Shown here piece by piece: positions 1-6,485 of a DNA stretch of 10,961 nt. The DNA is from Calditrichota bacterium (lineage in GTDB: Bacteria; Zixibacteria; MSB-5A5; GN15; FEB-12), in the NCBI GenBank assembly GCA_008501655.1, contig QQUK01000183.1:1-10961 (forward strand), given 5' to 3'. Made by a program: the position numbers and the translations under genes. Below the pieces are notes generated by a model. The model was not told where the DNA came from. It saw only the letters and a program-made list of their open reading frames with translations, and did no database searches. Positions within the stretch are counted from its first letter, which is position 1, and each line of letters begins with the position of its first letter.

Positions 1-301
1 TAATCCGGAGACTCATGCCTCAGGCCTAAGAGTTCCCGGTGCTATCGGTGATTTTCTGATTCTGGATGCGATTCGTAAATCAAATGGAACAGCGATTTCT
101 GTTTCCGAAGATGAGATCTCTCAAGGTTCTCATGATATGGCAAAGTATGAAGGCATCTTCCCTGCTCCCGAAGGTGGCGCAGCACTGGCAGCGTTTTATA
201 AACTGAAAAAATCAGGATTTATCTCTGAAACAGATTCCGTTGTTATATTCAATACCGGAAGCGGTTACAAATATCTGGAAGCTTTGAAAGAACGGTTATA
301 A
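1..301 (+). CDS. thrC: Threonine synthase, C-terminal part (5' end outside window)
   Basis: This reading frame enters from the left edge (first full codon at base 2), gives 99 residues and stops with TAA at 299-301. It reads NPETHASGLRVPGAIGDFLI, followed after a stretch by an FPAPEGGAALAA segment and ends with FNTGSGYKYLEALKERL. The GLRVP..IGDFLILDAIR block, the PEGGAA block and the NTGSG-K-YL ending are the C-terminal signature of PLP-dependent threonine synthase, which converts O-phosphohomoserine to threonine and phosphate in the cytoplasm. The PLP lysine and the N-terminal domain lie outside the window, so fold subtype and total length cannot be judged. The next gene starts one base after its stop, so the two are probably co-transcribed and translationally coupled. 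Identification is by remembered motifs; I am fairly sure. Confidence 0.88.
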   Translation, partial: NPETHASGLRVPGAIGDFLILDAIRKSNGTAISVSEDEISQGSHDMAKYEGIFPAPEGGAALAAFYKLKKSGFISETDSVVIFNTGSGYKYLEALKERL

Positions 302-302
302 C

Positions 303-746
303 ATGGATCACAAAACAATACTCCGTCATTCCCTGGCGACAATGGCTTTTCGCACAACACACGTTCTGAAAAGCTACAAAGAAAACTATTCCGAATTTAC
401 ACCCTGTAACGATGTTATGACTCCCTTACGAATCATCAATCATATGCAGATGATGATGCACTATGTCGATACCGTATTCAGAGAAACTACCTTTGAAAGG
501 GAAGAGTTTCCGAACCTTGATGATGCTTTTCGTAATTTATTAAACAATCTTCAAAAGCTGGACAAAACCATCGAATCATTGGTTACTATTGACGAAGATA
601 AAATTCTTTCAATGTTTCAGGGACCTATTCTTGATGCTATGACACATGTTGGACAGTTAGCAACCCTCCGACGACTTTCCGGTGACCCGATTGAAGGAGT
701 CAAGTACCATCAGGCTGAGATTATATCCGGAAAATTTGACTATTAA
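303..746 (+). CDS. DinB-like / DUF664-type four-helix protein
   Basis: A 147-residue, mostly helical cytoplasmic protein without signal peptide or membrane segment. The layout fits the DinB/YfiT superfamily: a histidine in the second helix (RIINHMQMMM, His47, with His53 nearby) and a C-terminal helix DAMTHVGQLATLRRLSGDP with His115 and Gln118. Members are metal-binding four-helix bundles, several of which are thiol-dependent transferases or hydrolases; most have no known substrate. A classic triad would have three histidines, and here the third ligand is unclear (Gln118 stands where many relatives have His), so activity cannot be assumed. It begins one base after the thrC stop and has no clear Shine-Dalgarno of its own (only a GAAAGAA stretch inside thrC), which suggests translational coupling. 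Its stop directly abuts the stop of the convergent membrane-protein gene. The family call is by pattern; the specific function is unknown. Confidence 0.72.
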   Translation: MDHKTILRHSLATMAFRTTHVLKSYKENYSEFTPCNDVMTPLRIINHMQMMMHYVDTVFRETTFEREEFPNLDDAFRNLLNNLQKLDKTIESLVTIDEDKILSMFQGPILDAMTHVGQLATLRRLSGDPIEGVKYHQAEIISGKFDY

Positions 747-3116
747 TCATCGCCAACTTTTATTTTTTAATATCAGCAGTAATGCCAGCAAATAAAACAT
801 TCCCGCTACCATCATCGAGATTTTAAACCCAAAACTGAAGGCTACCAACAATATTAGCGTTGAACCGATCACCGAAGCTGCTCCATTGACAGCAAACCCC
901 CAATCAATAAGTTCCCCGACATACTTTGTCGCTTTCGGAAACGGCATCCCCATAAAAAATCCAAGTGGTGCTACAAGAACAAGCGTAATAAATATTCTCA
1001 GAGCTAATGAAAAATCCTCACAGAGATAGATTATCTTATTAAACAGGACAACATCAAGCAGAATCCAAAACAGTATCACAACAAATGGGGTAACCGATGA
1101 AAATCTCTCAGCGAATCTTGAACCAACACCGGATGCCAAAAGCAGCACAAACAATATCGACGCAACAGCATAAACCGAAGGACCGATAAACAGGGTGTAC
1201 TTCTGCATCAGGATAATCTCAGTCGCCATAAACCCGACCCCAATAGCAAAAAAGTACAGCCAAGGCAGAATCTTTAATTTTTCACCAGACCTGACATATG
1301 GAATAAAATTCAAAGGTATAACTACAATCAGTACAACCCCTAAAATGATAACGATGATAAGTTTCCCTAATGGGAAGCCATAAAATTCATACGGAAGCAG
1401 TTTATCGAGAGATTCTTTATTTATATTTTTCCACAATCCCATCTGAGCTACGAAAGGTCTGTTATCGGTTGCTGGTGAGATATCAATACTCATTGTATCA
1501 GCATGAGCTTTCCAACCGTCCTCTACTATCCGGTTTATCAGATTACCTTTTAATGAATCATTTGCTGGCGGATACAAAAGATGAATCTGGTCAAACTTCT
1601 CATAGGTAAGCTCACCGAAGGCATAATAACGAAGTGAATCAGTCAGGGGTCGTTTAGAAATCAGAATCATATTCCGGCGCATTGCAGGAAGATTATAGAC
1701 AGCAAAATGATCCCTGTAATTTTCAACTCCCTGATTTTTAAGTGCATCGATTACTTCTGACACAAGTCTCGGCATGTAAAACTGATGTTCCATCATCATA
1801 AACCCTGAATCAGACATCGCTTTCCAGTAATCTTCATATGCTTCGGTAGTAAAAATATAATTTTCGGCAAGAGCAAATGCTCCAGACGACAATGCCGCCC
1901 ATGTATTCGAAGAAAGCGAATAAATCATGTCAAATTTATTCTCAAATCTTCGGATATAAGCCCGGGCATCTTCGGTTACCACCATCACTCTTGGGTCGGA
2001 ATAAATATTACCTGAAAAATTATTGATTGTAGTAAAATCAGGATTCACATTCAAAGTGGAATCATATTCAAGTGAATCATGCCTGAGTGAATCGGGTGAA
2101 AGTGTGTCTAAAAATATTGTATCAATTTTAACATCCCATTGAGGTATGTAACCGGAAGAATCACCAAATTCCATCATGTAGTTAATATGTGGATTGACTT
2201 CAACAGCATGAACTTCAGTAGCTCCTTCAACAAGAGCCTGCAGAACGTCAGCACCGCCGCCGGAGCCAAGTGATAAAAAGCGGCAGGAATCAAATTGATT
2301 AATCAAATATGATACATTGATGCTCCATTCCCGCATCGAATCAGGAACATCATAGTCACCATCAAATCCATAAACAGGTGTGTTTGCTATATTATCTATG
2401 TTTATACCTTTAGCTTCAGGACCATAATCATACAATTTGACCTTTGCCATAGCATCCCAATGCTTGTATATCACCGGGAGACGTTCCTTCCGTTCTTTTT
2501 CTAAAAGGTCATTCGCTTCCGATGACATAAACAATATTCCAGCCAGAAAAATCAGCGGAAAAATCTTCAGAAATTTCGGCTGCATCAGAACAGCTCCGGC
2601 AAACATAGGTACAGCTGCAAGAAAAACAGCAAAAGGAGTTCCGAATGTATTCATTAACCATATTGCTAAAAATACTCCGGCACCGGCACCGATTAAATCA
2701 TACATATAAAGTCTATTGATATCCATTGAATATTTCCTGAATAAAACAGCAAGAGCCATCCCTGCAAAAAAGAAAGTTAGTGATAAAAGAATCACTACGA
2801 TTAACAGTTTTCCCATCATAGCATAATCAGCAAACAGCTGACTGAATTTTAAATCAAGATGCATGACTAACGGAGGAAATATTACAGCTGATAGACCGCT
2901 TAAAGTCATATATCCGCCGATAATCTCCTCTTTATAGAGTTGTGGGAATAATCTGACCGCAAGAGCTCCCAAACCAAGACCGAGAATTGCCAGGGAAAGA
3001 ATCAAAAAAGCAAATGTATAAAAAAATTCAGCAGAAAAAATGCGGGTCCATGTCAGTTCAAATGCAACAACCGACAATGAAAGAAAGCATATAGATAGTA
3101 ACTGTTTAATTTTCAT
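747..3116 (-). CDS. Polytopic membrane protein with spermidine-synthase-like domain
   Basis: A 789-residue inner-membrane protein in three parts. Residues 1-200 hold about six or seven hydrophobic helices. Residues 215-560 form a soluble Rossmann domain of the spermidine synthase/SAM-methyltransferase type: motif I LSLGSGGGAD (281-290), acidic strand end VEVNP (305-309), TEDARAY (381-387), then SSGAFALAENYIFTTEAY (410-427) and the ATDNRPF motif (549-555). Residues 583-786 hold about six more helices. Where true spermidine synthases have a catalytic Asp after the strand (D-x-S-D-P type), this protein reads FDMIYSLSSNTW, so aminopropyl transfer is doubtful and the substrate is unknown. Between motif I and TEDARAY lies an extra Asp/Ser-rich stretch (about 334-355) with repeated DSL units. 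A strong Shine-Dalgarno (GAGGTGAT, plus-strand 3117-3124) fixes the ATG at 3114-3116. It lies 143 bp behind the 887-residue gene on the same strand, and may share its transcript or have its own promoter. Relatives are widespread and mostly uncharacterised. Confidence 0.85.
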   Translation of the reverse strand: MKIKQLLSICFLSLSVVAFELTWTRIFSAEFFYTFAFLILSLAILGLGLGALAVRLFPQLYKEEIIGGYMTLSGLSAVIFPPLVMHLDLKFSQLFADYAMMGKLLIVVILLSLTFFFAGMALAVLFRKYSMDINRLYMYDLIGAGAGVFLAIWLMNTFGTPFAVFLAAVPMFAGAVLMQPKFLKIFPLIFLAGILFMSSEANDLLEKERKERLPVIYKHWDAMAKVKLYDYGPEAKGINIDNIANTPVYGFDGDYDVPDSMREWSINVSYLINQFDSCRFLSLGSGGGADVLQALVEGATEVHAVEVNPHINYMMEFGDSSGYIPQWDVKIDTIFLDTLSPDSLRHDSLEYDSTLNVNPDFTTINNFSGNIYSDPRVMVVTEDARAYIRRFENKFDMIYSLSSNTWAALSSGAFALAENYIFTTEAYEDYWKAMSDSGFMMMEHQFYMPRLVSEVIDALKNQGVENYRDHFAVYNLPAMRRNMILISKRPLTDSLRYYAFGELTYEKFDQIHLLYPPANDSLKGNLINRIVEDGWKAHADTMSIDISPATDNRPFVAQMGLWKNINKESLDKLLPYEFYGFPLGKLIIVIILGVVLIVVIPLNFIPYVRSGEKLKILPWLYFFAIGVGFMATEIILMQKYTLFIGPSVYAVASILFVLLLASGVGSRFAERFSSVTPFVVILFWILLDVVLFNKIIYLCEDFSLALRIFITLVLVAPLGFFMGMPFPKATKYVGELIDWGFAVNGAASVIGSTLILLVAFSFGFKISMMVAGMFYLLALLLILKNKSWR

Positions 3117-3259
3117 ATCACCTCACGTTTTACATAGATATATTTATCCATTACGGAAGATATGAATATAAAGTTACAGAAAAAACTTTTATTATTAACG
3201 AGTTAAGTTTGACTAACATTTGAAAAAATATGAATACTCGAAGAAAGAAAGATAACTGA

Positions 3260-5923
3260 CTATTTTAATAAAATCATTTTTCGTGATTTTTCTTCTGTAT
3301 CTGTTTTAAGCTTATAGAAATAAATTCCCGATGAAACAATCTGCCCTGAACTATTTTTTCCATCCCATTTGAGATAATGTTCTCCAGCAGGCAAATCATC
3401 CCGTGATATCCTGATAACCTCCTGCCCAAGTAAATTGTACACGATCAAATCAATGTCAGATATCTGCCTGAGATTAAATTGAATAGTAGTTTCTAAATTA
3501 AAAGGATTAGGGTAATTTTGATATAAAGTAAACTCCTCAGGGATTATTTTATCATCAATAATCGATGTTGAAAGATCAAAATTAACTTTCTGCAGAATAA
3601 CACGGTTTGAAAGATAAGGTGAGGGAAGCCAGCTCGCGTATGCATATATCAACTGGTCATTCAGTTCATCGTACACAATTTCTGAAAAGAGCGAGGGAAC
3701 TCCCATTGTAGGTATTTTAGTGCTATCGACAAAATTCCAGCTATGATCAAAGGCGACTATTTTATGAAACTGTTTATGATGACCATTAATGACAATGACA
3801 TAAAAGTCTTTTGTCTGAATCGGAGTTGCCTTTCCTTCAATATACCCCGAGGAAGCATCAAGATAACCACCATGCATATAAGGACCTAAATCCAGGACAA
3901 ACTCCAAACTATCCAGCTCAGGATGGTAAATAGACAAATCATTTAAACATCTTTGAAAGATATAGGCATTGTTTTCAATATTGTTTAAAAATATATCCGG
4001 ATGACAAAGATTTGATTCAAATGCTGGTGACGATATCAGACTTGGAGTTGTTAGTTGATTATTGTCATACTGAAAGGATTGAACAATATACCGCGAATAA
4101 TCACAATAACCATAGAAGGGATCGTACGTAATACAATAAGAAGACGGTTTTAAAAATGAAAAAGAACTATCAGATTCAAGCATTACCGGAACACCTGAAC
4201 TTTTATAGGTCGTTAATGTGTCAACGACATGAGAAATATTACGATTAAGAGAAAGTAAATATGTTGTTGAAGCATCACCACCGTATGGACCTTCTGTTAA
4301 AACCGAAACCATATTCAAATAATACAATGTATCTTTAGCAACAATATTCTGCTTAAAAGGAAAAGATTGAAAATAACTGTAAGGTATATACGAACCATAA
4401 AATCCTGGCAATTGATATTTATTATCTATATCAATTTGAACGGGATAAGACCCGGATAGTATTGTAAAATTCATACTATCACTTCCAGGTCCTGCAATGT
4501 CTTTATGCCAGAGCAATCCTCTGTCGTTTTCAAACTGATAGAGCCAGGGTCTTACAATCTTTTCATCAAACGGGATCGATTCTTGATTTAGCTTGAAAAA
4601 CCCATTACTGACAGAATATTGATATGAGTTCAAATTTGAAGTGCTGTCCTGAAAAGATACATCAACTAAAGTCAAGATTGTATCTTCAAGTAGAATACTC
4701 GGCATATGTGAATTGATGCCGTTATAAAATAGTTTTTTCTCATCCTGAATATCAAACTGGTTATCATTGTTTGCTTTTGCAAACGTGATATTATTATCTT
4801 CTTCCATAAAGAAATAAATAGAATCATTAATAAATTTCATGCTGAGATAGTCATAATCGGGTGTTAAGAACTCATTATCTACAGTATCAGCAAAGGTAAC
4901 AGTATTTGTACCCGGATCAAACTCTATCGAATAGTAATAATATTCAAAGTTATGTGTTTGTTTTCCAAAACCGTAAATCTTCCCGTTAGATGTGTTATAA
5001 AAATCTAAAAAAGGTACGTTCGTACTATCTATAGGTGTATCAACAAATATAACACTATCAGAAAGCGCAGTTCCCAGCGAATCAAACTGGAAAAAATAGA
5101 TGAATTTACTTTCTATAGAACTTCTATCAAAACAGACAGCACTCACAGTATCACCTGATGTCGCAAAAAGTCGGAGATTAGGTAAGCTATGATAATTTAT
5201 CAGCGAATCATTTACAAAAACAGTATCACTTTTTCTAATAGTTCCATCTAAAGAGAGAAACAAGGAATGGTAACATTTATTGGTATTATCTCTTGTAATG
5301 AAATATAATCCGTTTTGGTCTAAGAGGGAAATATGAAAATCAATACGCGGTATATAGATATTTTCAAGTTCCGGTGTTTCATTCGGTAAAATAAATAACT
5401 CGACCCGACTGTTCGGATATGAATCATCCCATAAACGCCAGACTCGTTCACCGGAGATATGAACAACATGCGGAATTCGAATATATTGCTGTGGTGTTAA
5501 GTCAACAGGCCGCAAATCTTCGGTAAACCTTGTATAGAACAACCAGTCATCTTTTGTCTCAAAAATATAAAAATACTCCCCTGTCCAGGTTACATCAAAA
5601 AATCTGCCTGTTTTGAAATATTCGATAACATCTTCAACCGGACGATGAACAACAGGTATCGAATCAATAAGATTTCCGGATTTATCGAGCCTCTGCAAAC
5701 CCATCAAATCACTTCTCAGAATATTTGTTACAACAAGAAGATAATTGTCACTTTCACATACTTTTTTAAGGGATGGATAAGTCGCCCCATAAGAATCCAA
5801 AGGCAGCGTATAGTCGGTAGAACTATCGACAAGAACCGGCTCTGAAAATTGAAACAAAGCCTGACTAAAAAGAGACCCGGAAAAAAGTATTACAATTATA
5901 AATGAACTTCTTAGATATTTCAT
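3260..5923 (-). CDS. Secreted protein of unknown function with Por/T9SS-type C-terminal sorting tail
   Basis: An 887-residue exported protein. The N-terminus has a short positive region and hydrophobic core (MKYLRSSFIIVILFSGSLFS, then QALFQ), a Sec signal peptide probably cut at about residue 20-22. The last 95 residues (793-887) are a secretion/sorting tail: YQNYPNPFN at about 801-809, then IVYNLLGQEV, LPAGEHYLKWDG, SSGIYFYKLKT and the basic end KMILLK. Such tails direct proteins through the type IX system to the cell surface or medium in FCB bacteria. The region between (about 25-790) is rich in Asp, Ser, Tyr and Phe and alternates short beta-like stretches; I recognise no enzyme motif. A beta-propeller is possible but unproven. 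It has a clear Shine-Dalgarno (GAGGGGA before ATG at 5921-5923) and a near-consensus promoter inside the upstream SRP terminator. Native substrate or partner unknown; tail assignment is secure. Confidence 0.87.
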   Translation of the reverse strand: MKYLRSSFIIVILFSGSLFSQALFQFSEPVLVDSSTDYTLPLDSYGATYPSLKKVCESDNYLLVVTNILRSDLMGLQRLDKSGNLIDSIPVVHRPVEDVIEYFKTGRFFDVTWTGEYFYIFETKDDWLFYTRFTEDLRPVDLTPQQYIRIPHVVHISGERVWRLWDDSYPNSRVELFILPNETPELENIYIPRIDFHISLLDQNGLYFITRDNTNKCYHSLFLSLDGTIRKSDTVFVNDSLINYHSLPNLRLFATSGDTVSAVCFDRSSIESKFIYFFQFDSLGTALSDSVIFVDTPIDSTNVPFLDFYNTSNGKIYGFGKQTHNFEYYYYSIEFDPGTNTVTFADTVDNEFLTPDYDYLSMKFINDSIYFFMEEDNNITFAKANNDNQFDIQDEKKLFYNGINSHMPSILLEDTILTLVDVSFQDSTSNLNSYQYSVSNGFFKLNQESIPFDEKIVRPWLYQFENDRGLLWHKDIAGPGSDSMNFTILSGSYPVQIDIDNKYQLPGFYGSYIPYSYFQSFPFKQNIVAKDTLYYLNMVSVLTEGPYGGDASTTYLLSLNRNISHVVDTLTTYKSSGVPVMLESDSSFSFLKPSSYCITYDPFYGYCDYSRYIVQSFQYDNNQLTTPSLISSPAFESNLCHPDIFLNNIENNAYIFQRCLNDLSIYHPELDSLEFVLDLGPYMHGGYLDASSGYIEGKATPIQTKDFYVIVINGHHKQFHKIVAFDHSWNFVDSTKIPTMGVPSLFSEIVYDELNDQLIYAYASWLPSPYLSNRVILQKVNFDLSTSIIDDKIIPEEFTLYQNYPNPFNLETTIQFNLRQISDIDLIVYNLLGQEVIRISRDDLPAGEHYLKWDGKNSSGQIVSSGIYFYKLKTDTEEKSRKMILLK

Positions 5924-5952
5924 ATCTTCCCCTCAATGAGAATTCTACTCTT

Positions 5953-5980
5953 ATAATAAGAAAAAAGCCTCTTTCGTCAA
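5953..5980 (-). promoter_or_regulatory. Putative sigma70-type promoter for the 887-residue secreted protein gene
   Basis: On the minus strand TTGACG (plus 5975-5980) and TATTAT (plus 5953-5958) are separated by 16 bp. Each matches the TTGACA/TATAAT consensus in five of six positions. Expected transcription start is near 5946, leaving about 23 nt of leader that contains the GAGGGGA Shine-Dalgarno. The -35 box is the last six bases of the SRP terminator loop and the spacer is mostly the terminator's 3' arm and U tract. That the organism uses this consensus is an inference. Confidence 0.5.
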
Positions 5981-5999
5981 TCATTAAAAGAGGCTTTTT
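5962..5999 (-). terminator. Intrinsic terminator of the SRP RNA
   Basis: Arms 5962-5974 and 5987-5999 are perfectly complementary (13 bp, core AAGCCTCTTT / AAAGAGGCTT) around a 12-base loop. On the minus strand the stem ends in a run of T (six T at 5961-5966), which is the expected U tract. It begins only about five bases after the predicted SRP RNA 3' end, so it most likely ends that transcript. The stem is flanked by A/T runs on both sides and could also work weakly on the plus strand, where no gene needs it. Confidence 0.85.
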
Positions 6000-6004
6000 A
6001 GAAT

Positions 6005-6275
6005 TTAGTGTGCACCCACTCTCGAACCGTCTTATAATAAGTATCGATGCCAGCCAACTCAAATCGGGCATCCCTGCAACACACAAAAGGATCTGCTTAC
6101 GGCTGCTACCTTCCGGTCCTGACCGGGTTCGTAGGCTTTTGTTGTACAGGACCCGACTCTCAACATCACTTAACATCAACAGTTTACTAAAAACAAGCCC
6201 TCAAGCGGGAGTTCAACCCCGGTATAGCGGATTCCGGGTAACAGGGAGCCGCTAATTCCCCATCTAGCACAAAGT
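6005..6275 (-). ncRNA. ffs: Large bacterial signal recognition particle RNA (with Alu domain)
   Basis: Minus strand, about 270 nt. The S domain is unmistakable: GGTCAGGACCGGAAGGTAGC (the minus strand of about 6105-6124) is the helix 8 GGAA tetraloop plus the asymmetric loop that binds Ffh M-domain. Next to it the outer stem TCGGG (minus, 6156-6152) pairs with CCCGA (minus, 6068-6064). Upstream, the stretch starting GTGCTAGATGGGGAATTAGC continues to about 6195 and closely resembles the 5' Alu domain of Bacillus subtilis scRNA as I remember it, including a TGTTA (UGUNR-type) motif at 6243-6239. The 5' UGUGC (6271-6267) can pair with 3' GCACA (6013-6009), closing the molecule like helix 1. With Ffh and FtsY the RNA targets ribosome-nascent-chain complexes to the membrane; the Alu domain in other lineages is tied to elongation arrest. 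Ends are approximate. It sits between tRNA-Ala and an intrinsic terminator. Confidence 0.9.
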
Positions 6276-6285
6276 CTAATGTGCT
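6266..6285 (-). promoter_or_regulatory. Small hairpin formed by the SRP leader and the mature 5' end
   Basis: AGCACA at 6266-6271 and TGTGCT at 6280-6285 are perfectly complementary with an 8-base loop. In the transcript the upstream arm lies in the leader and the downstream arm is the first bases of SRP RNA, the same bases expected to pair with the RNA 3' end at 6009-6013. It may be a temporary folding partner or a 5' processing signal; this is inference from sequence only. Confidence 0.45.
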
Positions 6286-6306
6286 GTCAGGCGTCTCGCC
6301 TGACAG
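6284..6306. repeat. Perfect palindrome (10-bp arms, 3-base loop) between tRNA-Ala and SRP RNA
   Basis: CTGTCAGGCG at 6284-6293 is followed by three bases and by its exact reverse complement CGCCTGACAG at 6297-6306. It is clearly more GC-rich than the AT-rich DNA to its right. Neither strand has a T run after it, so it is not a standard intrinsic terminator. It could be a processing hairpin separating tRNA-Ala and SRP RNA in a joint precursor, or a copy of a dispersed REP-like element; other copies are not visible in this window. Confidence 0.7.
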
Positions 6307-6352
6307 AATAATAAATCGAAATATCTACATTATCTTTTCAAAGAACAAAACA

Positions 6353-6425
6353 TGGAGCAGATCGGAATCGAACCGACGACTTCCACGTTGCGAACGTGGC
6401 GCTCTCCCAACTGAGCTACTGCCCC
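6353..6425 (-). tRNA. tRNA-Ala (anticodon CGC)
   Basis: A 73-nt cloverleaf on the minus strand. Acceptor arms GGGGCAG and CTGCTCC pair fully and include the G3:U70 wobble pair that marks alanine tRNAs. D arm GCTC/GAGC, anticodon stem CCACG/CGTGG with seven-base loop TTCGCAA (anticodon CGC, plus-strand 6390-6392), and T arm GTCGG/CCGAT with loop TTCGATT are all present; the discriminator is A. The 3' CCA is not encoded (TGT follows), so it must be added by tRNA nucleotidyltransferase. It decodes GCG codons. No T-run terminator follows, so it may be co-transcribed with the SRP RNA 77 bases downstream. Confidence 0.96.
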
Positions 6426-6439
6426 GTCACAGGATGCCT

Positions 6440-6468
6440 AAAGTAATAACAAATATGTCCATCGTAAA
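6440..6468 (-). promoter_or_regulatory. Possible promoter of the tRNA-Ala / SRP RNA unit
   Basis: On the minus strand TTTACG (plus 6463-6468) and TACTTT (plus 6440-6445) are 17 bp apart, placing a start near 6433, about eight bases before the tRNA. Both boxes are only partial matches, so this is a weak call; the alternative is read-through from the phosphoesterase gene. Confidence 0.28.
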
Positions 6469-6485
6469 GAGAAAATCTCAGTTTT

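Noticed and set aside
1195..1609. Plus-strand open frames inside the membrane-protein gene
   Set aside because: They are antisense shadows with low-complexity composition and no family motifs.
3117..3259. Gap between the two large minus-strand genes as a promoter or terminator region
   Set aside because: Only AT-rich DNA, a widely spaced CGAGT/ACTCG pair and two copies of ATATGAATA are visible. None makes a convincing promoter, operator or terminator.
6061..6157. Small 4.5S-type SRP RNA of about 97 nt only
   Set aside because: The S domain alone would explain this part, but the upstream Alu-like block, the closing 5'/3' pairing and the terminator placed beyond 6005 support the large form.
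5902..6255. Plus-strand open frame of 117 codons (and a minus-strand one at 5865-6179)
   Set aside because: They lie over the SRP RNA, its terminator and the start of the secreted-protein gene. They show no protein family features and no ribosome binding site.
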